Source: an uncultured Treponema sp.
Lineage (GTDB): Bacteria > Spirochaetota > Spirochaetia > Treponematales > Treponemataceae
Assembly: GCA_937885475.1 (NCBI GenBank)
Contig: CAKZZR010000078.1
Location: forward strand, 1-8,910
Direction: 5' to 3'
Length of the DNA: 8,910 bases
The position numbers and the translations under genes were made by a program. A model generated the notes under the pieces. That model did no database searches and had not been told where the DNA came from. It saw only the letters and a program-made list of their open reading frames with translations. Each line of letters opens with the position of its first letter. Position 1 is the stretch's first letter. This document shows, piece after piece, positions 1 to 5,256 of the stretch.

Positions 1-616
1 CCCACAGCCGGACTACGTTATTGCCGCGGACTCCGGGCTTGAGGCATGCCTTGCATACAAACTCAACCCTTGCGTCATTCTGGGAGATTTTGACAGCATC
101 TCATCTCCGGCGCTTCTTGAGCTGTTCGGAGACGACATAAAAGTTCCATTTCCCAAGGACAAGGACTACACGGACACGGAGCTTGCCATAGAAAAGGCGC
201 ATGAGATTGCAGACTCGCGGAACGCAGAGCCGTTCATAACGCTGGTGGGCGGAGACGGCGGCAGGGCAGACCACTTTCTTAGCATATTCGACTCATTTTC
301 TGCACTGCATCACCCAGACGTTTGGCTGTGTCAGGAACAGGCGCTGTATTTTCTTGCCGAAAAACGGACTCTTGAAGTTAACGGTCTAAAAAAGACGGAT
401 GTGATTTCCATCGCGCGCACCACGCGTCAGTACGACAAGGGACAGATACGTTCAGAAGGGCTTGAATGGGAAGGCCAGCTCTTCAGAAAAAGCGGAATGC
501 CCAGCCTGAGCAACAGGATTTCCGAAGAAAGCGCAAAGAACAGACTCCCGGTTCGTCTTACGGCGGAAGGCGCAGATTTTATCGTCATAGCACCGCATAG
601 CGCCGTCGTAACCTAA
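1..616 (+). CDS. thiN: Thiamine pyrophosphokinase, 5'-truncated by the window edge
   Basis: Transfers pyrophosphate from ATP to thiamine, making thiamine diphosphate in the cytoplasm. Reading from base 2 gives an open frame of about 204 codons ending in TAA at 614-616. It shows the family's motifs in order: an AADSG element (visible residues 8-12), the hallmark LGDFDS metal/ATP site (27-32), KDKDYTDTELA (about 53-63) and GGDGGRADH (83-91), which matches the G-x-GGR-DH thiamine-binding segment. The family is usually about 210-230 residues, so only roughly 10-30 N-terminal residues are missing. The true start, ribosome site and promoter lie outside the window. The gene converges on the minus-strand membrane-protein gene with 13 bases between the stop codons, and I see no hairpin terminator between them. 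The motif match makes the assignment secure; the gene symbol follows Bacillus usage. Confidence 0.9.
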   Translation, partial: PQPDYVIAADSGLEACLAYKLNPCVILGDFDSISSPALLELFGDDIKVPFPKDKDYTDTELAIEKAHEIADSRNAEPFITLVGGDGGRADHFLSIFDSFSALHHPDVWLCQEQALYFLAEKRTLEVNGLKKTDVISIARTTRQYDKGQIRSEGLEWEGQLFRKSGMPSLSNRISEESAKNRLPVRLTAEGADFIVIAPHSAVVT

Positions 617-629
617 AAAAAACGCACGT

Positions 630-998
630 CTACAGTCCTTCTGAAAGAATGTCTATCGATTTGAACACAATCTGAACCACAAGGGCAGAAATAGAGAGCA
701 GCGCCATGACCACGAAGTGCACAAAATAATACAACCTCACTCCTTTTCTAAGAATTCCAAGTACAAAGGCTTCCAGCGCACCCGCAAGACTTATGAACAT
801 GAGCGCCGTAGAGGAAACGACCGCCGTCCGAATCAGTATCAGTTGCGTGGAATCAAGAAAATTCTGATAATTGCCTACTGTATAGTACAAAACCATCGCG
901 GCATCAAACAAAAAAAGCAGCAGGACCGTCCGGCGCGTCAGACGAAAAAGGAGAGGTTTGGGCTTTTTTTTATTTTTTCCTTGCCTTGCAGTTCTCAT
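630..998 (-). CDS. Small three-helix membrane protein of unknown function
   Basis: I do not recognise a family. The 122-residue product starts with a strongly basic cytoplasmic-looking segment (residues 2-23, rich in Lys/Arg). Three hydrophobic stretches follow at about 24-42, 54-82 and 88-113. The short loops between them carry Arg/Lys at 83-88. There is no cleavable signal peptide and no Cys or His cluster. The ATG at 996-998 is the only sensible start, since the next in-frame Met lies inside helix 1. No Shine-Dalgarno stands before it, and a predicted promoter (1010-1038) would start the RNA only about 5 bases upstream, so the message could be nearly leaderless. The gene is divergent from the SPFH-like gene and convergent with thiN. 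The regular alternation of basic and hydrophobic segments supports a real gene, but no function can be assigned. Confidence 0.65.
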   Translation of the reverse strand: MRTARQGKNKKKPKPLLFRLTRRTVLLLFLFDAAMVLYYTVGNYQNFLDSTQLILIRTAVVSSTALMFISLAGALEAFVLGILRKGVRLYYFVHFVVMALLSISALVVQIVFKSIDILSEGL

Positions 999-1014
999 AA
1001 ACCATTGTTATACT
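986..1014 (+). promoter_or_regulatory. Predicted sigma-70 promoter for the SPFH-like/aroH/glgA cluster
   Basis: The -35 element TTGCAG (986-991) and -10 element TATACT (1009-1014) are separated by exactly 17 bases. The start point would fall near 1020-1022, giving a leader of about 27 bases before the ATG at 1048. The -10 box overlaps base for base with the -10 box of the opposing minus-strand promoter. Confidence 0.65.
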
Positions 1015-1038
1015 AAAAACGTTATTTTTTTCGGTCAA
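1010..1038 (-). promoter_or_regulatory. Predicted sigma-70 promoter for the minus-strand membrane-protein gene
   Basis: On the minus strand, TTGACC (1038-1033) and TAGTAT (1015-1010) are separated by 17 bases. The RNA would begin near 1003, about 5 bases before the ATG at 998. The -10 box occupies the same bases as the plus-strand TATACT box, so the two promoters must share or compete for RNA polymerase. A second register, TATAAC at 1012-1007, is possible but would have a 20-base spacer. Confidence 0.55.
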
Positions 1039-1047
1039 GGGGCTTGC

Positions 1048-1893
1048 ATGAAAAAGGTTCTTACAAATCTTCTCGTGTGTCTTATAATCCTGCTCGTATT
1101 TGCGGGCGCGCTCTTCTTTATCGGCTGGACACAATTCAAGGTTCCGTCAGACGGCTTCGGCATTATCCGCTCAAAGACCGGCGGCATAAAAAAAGAGCTG
1201 GTACTTCCGGGCGAGTTCTCCTGGCACTGGGAATTCCTTATCCCCACAAACGCGGAGCTGCACACGTTCCGGCTCAAGAACTATCAGCTTTCAAAAAAAA
1301 TCACGGGAACGCTTCCCAGCGGGGAAGTCTACAGCACGCTGAACGACGGACGCGCAGACTTCTCATATTCCTTCGATTTTTCAATGACCGCCTCCATTTC
1401 AGAAGAAAAAATCACGGAACTGTTCGCCGCAGGCGAGATTTTTGACCAGACCTCGCTCGACACCTACGTTGAACACGAGGCGGAATCGGTCGCGCGCCTT
1501 ATCACCGCATCAATCCTCTCGCTGTCTGAAAAAAATCCGCTAATGATGCCAGAGACATTCACCACGGAAAAACTTCTTTCCCTTGCGGACACAGAGACTG
1601 CCGTAACGCTGAAGAGCATCGTCATTCACGGCGCAAAATTCCCTGACTACAGCCTGTACCAAAAGACACGCGAAAAATACCTCTACAATTTGGACGAGCG
1701 CGAGGAGCGTGCAGAACTCCGCAGCACCGCACGCCCAGATGACGACGCACGCACAACGGACGCTCCTAAAGCAGAAGCAGGAACCGGAACGCACGCTTCA
1801 GAAGAAAGCCAAAGCGCAGCCACTCCGGAAAAAACAGAGATTACGGAAGAGGACATAAAGCTGCTCAACAAGCTCCGCGCGCTCTTTTCATAA
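1048..1893 (+). CDS. SPFH/Band 7-like membrane-anchored protein
   Basis: The 281-residue product starts with a short basic tip (Lys2-Lys3) and one hydrophobic helix (about residues 5-26) that looks like an uncleaved membrane anchor. The next part resembles the start of SPFH/prohibitin-like domains: a VPSDGFGIIRSKTGG segment (32-46), a VLPGEFSWHWEFLIP segment (52-66, compare the family's L-x-PG-x-h...P) and a beta-like DFSYSFDFSMTASI stretch (104-117). A helical part (120-215) ends in a charged DEREERAELR run (216-225). The tail (about 228-262) is low-complexity and rich in Ala, Thr, Glu and Asp, then a short helix (265-280) closes the protein. I chose the ATG at 1048 because AAGGGG (1037-1042) lies at the right distance; the in-frame ATG at 958 precedes the predicted promoter. 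The SPFH assignment is by pattern only. A scaffold or membrane-organising role would be inference. Confidence 0.65.
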   Translation: MKKVLTNLLVCLIILLVFAGALFFIGWTQFKVPSDGFGIIRSKTGGIKKELVLPGEFSWHWEFLIPTNAELHTFRLKNYQLSKKITGTLPSGEVYSTLNDGRADFSYSFDFSMTASISEEKITELFAAGEIFDQTSLDTYVEHEAESVARLITASILSLSEKNPLMMPETFTTEKLLSLADTETAVTLKSIVIHGAKFPDYSLYQKTREKYLYNLDEREERAELRSTARPDDDARTTDAPKAEAGTGTHASEESQSAATPEKTEITEEDIKLLNKLRALFS

Positions 1894-1933
1894 AAGCGCC
1901 GGACGCTCAAATTATAAATGTAAGGAAAACAAC

Positions 1934-2320
1934 ATGAAACGCTTGTACGGAATCCGCGGCGCGGTAACAGCAGAAAACACAAAGGACTCTATAACAGAAA
2001 GCACCGTCGAACTGTGCGAAAAGCTCTTCGCGCTCAACTCGTTGAAGCCGGAGGACTTCGTTTCCGTTCAATTCACGCTCACCAACGACCTTGACGAGAT
2101 GAATCCTTGCGCCGCACTCCGCCGCGCATACAAGGGCATGGATGTATCGCGCATTCCGCTGTTCTGCGCGCAGGAAGCGTTCATAAAGGGCGGGCTAGCC
2201 AAAGTCATCCGCATTCTGATTACCGCATATATGGAAGAGGGCGCACAGCCTAAGAACGTGTACCTTAAGGGCGCTTCTCAGCTCCGCCCGGACTTTAAGG
2301 ACGACATCGCAGAAAAATGA
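1934..2320 (+). CDS. aroH: Chorismate mutase, AroH type
   Basis: Converts chorismate to prephenate, the first step from chorismate toward phenylalanine and tyrosine. The 128-residue length and the whole pattern match the small trimeric AroH class of Bacillus subtilis rather than the helical AroQ class. Catalytic residues of B. subtilis AroH have clear counterparts: Arg7 as Arg8 in GIRGAVT, Cys75 as Cys78 and Glu78 as Glu81 in FCAQE, Arg90 as Arg93 in KVIRIL, Tyr108 as Tyr110 in VYL and Arg116 as Arg118 in LRPD. AAGGA (1922-1926) stands 7 bases before the ATG. The gene follows the SPFH-like gene by 40 bases and overlaps the glgA start by 4 bases (ATGA), so translation of the two is probably coupled. 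A mono-functional mutase next to glycogen synthase is not an obvious metabolic pairing. Confidence 0.92.
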   Translation: MKRLYGIRGAVTAENTKDSITESTVELCEKLFALNSLKPEDFVSVQFTLTNDLDEMNPCAALRRAYKGMDVSRIPLFCAQEAFIKGGLAKVIRILITAYMEEGAQPKNVYLKGASQLRPDFKDDIAEK

Positions 2321-3894
2321 AAATCTGGCTTGCAACCATGGAATGCGCCGGCATTGCAGAAGCCGGCGGCGTAAAAGACGTGTCATATTCTCTTGCAACA
2401 GGCTTTGCCCGCGCCGGAAACGACGTAACGCTCTTTATTCCGGTGTTCGGCTGCACTTCGTTTTCCGCGGTAGAAAAGCTCCAAAAAAACGCCGTTCAGG
2501 ACGTCTCAATTCCAATCGGAGAAAAGGACGAGAAAATTTCCTATTCTACGGCGCTCCTTTCTGGCACGGCTGTACGCGTAGTCTTTGTACACCATCCGTC
2601 CTTTCAAAACAAACGAGCAGTGTACGTGTACACAGAGGAGGACCAGAAGGAGAATCCGAACCACGTGCGCGGAACCGGGCATGACGACAGCCTTTTTTTG
2701 GACGCGCTCTTCTCAAAGGCAGTCTGCGAGTACGCCCGCTTCATCACCGCCCCGGAAATTCCCGACGTCATTCACTGTCAGGACGCGTCAACGGCAATCA
2801 TTCCGTGCTATGCACAGAAGCTGCGGAAGGATTTTTTCAAGGAAACAAAATATGTCGTTACCATACACAACGCAGGACCGGCTTACCATCATTTTTTTCA
2901 GAACCTCGATCAGGCGCTGTACTACACCGGGCTTGACTATTCCATCCTGAATCAAGCGCTGAACAACTTCCGCGTGGAACCGTTTTTGCTTGCGGCAATC
3001 TTCGCACGGATTACCACGGTCTCAACGTACTACGCCGAAGAGCTGATGAATCCCGACAACTCAAAGAACACGGACGGACTTTCGCTCCTGTTCCACGAAA
3101 AAAACATCCACATCACGGGAATCACGAACGGCATAGACTACCGGCTGTACCGCCCGGAGCAAAAATCAGTGTCCATGCTGCCGTTCGCGTACAAACCAAG
3201 GATAGGTAGGCTTTCCGGAAAGAAGCGGAACAGAAGATTTTTCCTTAAATTATGCAGAAAATCCAGGGCAACGTTCTCTTCCGCCAGAGCGTACACAGAA
3301 AACGTGCAGCGCTACGGCTGGATAGACGTTCCGAGGAACCAAAAGCAGGCGGTCTTTTTCATGTACCACGGCAGAATCGTATGGCAGAAGGGAATAACGC
3401 TCCTGCTTGAGGCAATTGGTCCCATTATCAGCAAATATCCCGATGCGCGCTTTTTTATCGCCGGACAGGGCGACCCGGACATAGAAAACAAAATCAAGCA
3501 CATCACCGAACGCTTTGACGGCAAGGTCGTCTTTTTTAACGGATACAACAATCCGCTTTCCCACCTTGTGGCGGCAGCTGCGGATTTTGCCGTGCTTCCC
3601 AGCTTCTTTGAGCCGTGCTGCCTCGAGGACTTCATCGCGCAGATTTTTGGCACGATTCCAATAGCGCACTCAACAGGAGGACTCAAAAAAATTCTGGACG
3701 CAAAATCAGGTTTCCTTTACATGCACAACACGCCGGAAAGCCTTGAGCGCTCCATAGACCGCGCGATGCGCCTTTTTTCAAACAAGAACAAGCTCAAGGA
3801 CATGATTGTCTGGACGGCGAACTACATACATAAAATCTATTCATGGGATTACGTCATCGAGCAGAATTATCTAAAATTTTTCAAAAAATTATAA
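2317..3894 (+). CDS. glgA: Glycogen synthase (ADP-glucose type, GT5 family)
   Basis: Extends alpha-1,4-glucan chains using ADP-glucose in the cytoplasm. The 525-residue product is longer than E. coli GlgA (477). It has the two Rossmann halves of a GT-B fold. The N-terminal half holds IHCQDASTA (152-160, with Asp156 matching the HDWH Asp), VTIHN (181-185, conserved His184) and TTVSTYYA (233-240). The GITNGIDY motif (268-275) follows. The C-terminal half has GRIVWQKG (352-359, Arg353 and Lys358), PSFFEPCCL (428-436, catalytic-site Glu432) and HSTGGL (451-456). In the family's N-terminal K-x-GGL motif, residue 15 is Glu here (AEAGGV), a charge reversal at the position of E. coli Lys15, and EPCGL reads EPCCL. 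Residues 293-318 are unusually basic. The start overlaps the aroH stop (ATGA). No clear terminator follows the gene; the next promoter begins 8 bases after the stop. Confidence 0.88.
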   Translation: MKIWLATMECAGIAEAGGVKDVSYSLATGFARAGNDVTLFIPVFGCTSFSAVEKLQKNAVQDVSIPIGEKDEKISYSTALLSGTAVRVVFVHHPSFQNKRAVYVYTEEDQKENPNHVRGTGHDDSLFLDALFSKAVCEYARFITAPEIPDVIHCQDASTAIIPCYAQKLRKDFFKETKYVVTIHNAGPAYHHFFQNLDQALYYTGLDYSILNQALNNFRVEPFLLAAIFARITTVSTYYAEELMNPDNSKNTDGLSLLFHEKNIHITGITNGIDYRLYRPEQKSVSMLPFAYKPRIGRLSGKKRNRRFFLKLCRKSRATFSSARAYTENVQRYGWIDVPRNQKQAVFFMYHGRIVWQKGITLLLEAIGPIISKYPDARFFIAGQGDPDIENKIKHITERFDGKVVFFNGYNNPLSHLVAAAADFAVLPSFFEPCCLEDFIAQIFGTIPIAHSTGGLKKILDAKSGFLYMHNTPESLERSIDRAMRLFSNKNKLKDMIVWTANYIHKIYSWDYVIEQNYLKFFKKL

Positions 3895-3902
3895 ATCTGG
3901 TA

Positions 3903-3931
3903 TTGACCTTTGTTTCCATTCCCTATATAGT
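3903..3931 (+). promoter_or_regulatory. Promoter of the tRNA-Thr/tRNA-Tyr unit
   Basis: TTGACC (3903-3908) and TATAGT (3926-3931) with a 17-base spacer form a near-consensus sigma-70 promoter, 8 bases after the glgA stop. The start point would be near 3938, leaving a 5' leader of about 24 bases for RNase P to remove before the mature tRNA-Thr end at 3962. Read-through from glgA could add to it because no terminator separates them. Confidence 0.8.
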
Positions 3932-3961
3932 ATCAACACGTTCACAAAACGAAGTAAGATT

Positions 3962-4034
3962 GCTGCCTTAGCTCAGCTGGTAGAGCACGTGATTTGTAAT
4001 CTCGGGGTCGTGGGTCCAAATCCTACAGGCAGCT
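3962..4034 (+). tRNA. tRNA-Thr (anticodon UGU)
   Basis: A 73-base cloverleaf can be folded by hand. The acceptor stem GCTGCCT (3962-3968) pairs fully with AGGCAGC (4027-4033). The D stem is GCTC/GAGC with GG in the loop. The anticodon loop TTTGTAA carries TGT at 3995-3997, which reads ACA and other ACN codons. The T stem GTGGG/CCTAC contains one G-U pair. CCA is not encoded (CTA follows the discriminator U) and must be added. Two oddities stand out. The T loop is TCCAAAT, so the near-invariant U55 is C (position 4016). The middle pair of the anticodon stem is U-U (3990 with 4002). G19-C56 pairing is kept, but the usual G18-pseudouridine55 contact is not. The perfect acceptor stem and intact promoter argue that it is functional. 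Confidence 0.9.
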
Positions 4035-4041
4035 CTACATC

Positions 4042-4121
4042 GGGAAGTTGGCACAGTGGGACTGCGGGAGACTGTAAATCTCTTGTCTTAGACGGATGGG
4101 GTTCGATTCCCTGACTTCCCA
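4042..4121 (+). tRNA. tRNA-Tyr (anticodon GUA)
   Basis: A class II tRNA of about 80 bases, 7 bases after tRNA-Thr. The acceptor stem GGGAAGT (4042-4048) pairs with ACTTCCC (4114-4120), and A4121 is the discriminator. The D stem is a 3-bp GCA/TGC, as is common in class II tRNAs. The anticodon stem GGAGA/TCTCT encloses CTGTAAA, with anticodon GTA at 4074-4076. A long variable arm (4084-4096) forms a GTC/GAC stem with a TTA loop. The T arm is TGGGG/CCCTG with a standard TTCGATT loop. CCA is not encoded: the A-run of the terminator follows directly, so the discriminator base is also the first base of that A-run. It shares the promoter at 3903-3931 with tRNA-Thr. Confidence 0.95.
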
Positions 4122-4158
4122 AAAAAGGACTTGGGTTCATTCCTAAGTCCTTTTTTTT
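4121..4158 (+). terminator. Strong intrinsic terminator after the tRNA pair
   Basis: GGACTTGGG (4127-4135) and CCTAAGTCC (4142-4150) form a 9-bp stem with one G-U pair and a 6-base loop (TTCATT). It is flanked by six A (4121-4126) and followed by eight T (4151-4158), which can extend the stem. It ends 30 bases before the mltG start. The A/T flanks give it partial two-way character, but no gene on the minus strand needs it here. Confidence 0.9.
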
Positions 4159-4188
4159 GTTTACGATGTTTTCCATCTGGAGGCTCGC

Positions 4189-5256
4189 TTGAAACCGCAC
4201 AAACACTCTTTCCTGAAAATCATCCTACCGCTCGTTCCGGTCACCGTCATCGCCGGAATCATACTGTATTGCATAAACCAAACGCAGCCTGTAACAAAAA
4301 GCGATGGCGCGGAGTCAGTGCGCTTTGAGGTTCCGTTCGGCACGTCAGTACATGCGGTCGCGCAAAAGCTCAAGGCACAGCGGCTCATAAAAAACGAACG
4401 GCTCTTCTATTTATGCGCGCGATTTCCGCTGGTTTCTGGCATTATCGCGCGGAATGCGCAGCCGTTCTCTCTCAAGAGCGGCGTATATCCGCTTTCTCCG
4501 TCCATGAGCCTTGCAGAAATCCTTGACATTCTTTCTTCCGGACACCAGGAATACATACGCATTTCCATTCCCGAAGGGCTTACGCTCTCAAAAATCGCGG
4601 AGCGGCTTGCGGAACACGGCGTATGCCCAACAGAGGAATTCATGCAGGCGGCACGCAGCAAGACGTTGCTCGCGGAATACAAGCTTCCGGCAGAAAGCTT
4701 TGAGGGCTTTCTTTTTCCAGATACATATTTTCTGAACCCATCCATGAGCGGCGAAAAAATCGTTCGCGTCATGGCAGATAACTTCTTTGAAAAAATCAAG
4801 GCGATTCCAAATTTTTCCACGCTTTCTTCAGAAGAGCTGGTGAGAACCGTAACGCTCGCTTCCATAATAGAGCGCGAATACCGCGTAAAAGACGAGGCTC
4901 CGTACATTGCAAGCGTGTTCACGAACCGCCTCAAAAAGAACATCGGCCTGTATTCCTGCGCGACGATTGAATACATTCTGACCGAAATACAGGGAAAGCC
5001 GCACCCGGATGTCATAACCTATGCAGACCTTGCGATTGACAGCCCCTACAACACGTACAAGTGGGCAGGGCTTCCGCCGGGGCCAATCTCAAACCCAGGG
5101 ACAACAGCTCTTGACGCGGCCCGGAATCCGGCAGTAACGAACTATTACTTCTTCCGCCTTGTTGACGCAGAAAACGGACGGCACGTGTTCACAAAGGATT
5201 TTTCCACTCATATAAGTGAGGGATATATCTCAAATACAAAAAAAAGCTGGAAATAG
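4189..5256 (+). CDS. mltG: Endolytic murein transglycosylase MltG (YceG family)
   Basis: Cleaves nascent peptidoglycan strands within the chain and sets their length, acting at the outer face of the inner membrane. The 355-residue product has a short basic N-terminus and one membrane helix (about 11-29). A small LysM-like N-terminal part of the family follows (about 43-120), then the YceG catalytic domain. Signature motifs are EGFLFPDTY (172-180), LASIIERE (223-230) with catalytic Glu228 at the position of E. coli Glu218, ASVFTNRL (241-248) and GLPPGPISNPG (294-304). The usual LQ-x-DPT segment reads LYSCAT (254-259), close to the LQSCAT variant of other phyla. The start is TTG at 4189, chosen because a full GGAGG (4179-4183) stands 5 bases before it and the membrane helix follows. 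It lies 30 bases after the tRNA terminator. The gene heads the mltG-dnaG-rpoD run and its TAG overlaps the dnaG GTG by one base. Confidence 0.93.
   Translation: MKPHKHSFLKIILPLVPVTVIAGIILYCINQTQPVTKSDGAESVRFEVPFGTSVHAVAQKLKAQRLIKNERLFYLCARFPLVSGIIARNAQPFSLKSGVYPLSPSMSLAEILDILSSGHQEYIRISIPEGLTLSKIAERLAEHGVCPTEEFMQAARSKTLLAEYKLPAESFEGFLFPDTYFLNPSMSGEKIVRVMADNFFEKIKAIPNFSTLSSEELVRTVTLASIIEREYRVKDEAPYIASVFTNRLKKNIGLYSCATIEYILTEIQGKPHPDVITYADLAIDSPYNTYKWAGLPPGPISNPGTTALDAARNPAVTNYYFFRLVDAENGRHVFTKDFSTHISEGYISNTKKSWK

Noticed and set aside
612..645. Possible terminator between thiN and the minus-strand gene (T-run on the minus strand)
   Set aside because: There is an eight-base T-run on the minus strand at 622-615, but no stable GC-rich stem next to it; only a 3-bp stem can be drawn.
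958..1047. ATG at 958 as a longer start for the SPFH-like protein
   Set aside because: It lies upstream of the predicted promoter, has no ribosome site, overlaps the divergent gene and would place about 30 extra residues before a good membrane anchor; ATG 1048 has AAGGGG at proper distance.
1877..1900. Imperfect inverted repeat around the stop of the SPFH-like gene (GCGC...TTTT/AAAA...GCGC)
   Set aside because: The arms need a two-base bulge, there is no T-run after them, and the downstream aroH gene is closely spaced, so a terminator call is not supported.
1911..1920. TATAAA before aroH as a separate promoter
   Set aside because: No -35-like sequence lies at 16-18 bases upstream, and the gap to the preceding gene is only 40 bases.
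3250..3686. Overlapping minus-strand frames opposite the 3' half of glgA
   Set aside because: Two frames of similar length in different registers indicate compositional shadows; the plus-strand GT5 motifs account for the sequence.
3870..3893. AT-rich inverted repeat at the end of glgA
   Set aside because: It consists only of A/T pairs inside the coding sequence with no following T-run, so it is unlikely to stop transcription.
4407..5015. Open frame of 202 codons on the minus strand opposite mltG
   Set aside because: No start signal or recognisable domain; the Ser/Arg-rich composition is what the complement of mltG codons would give.
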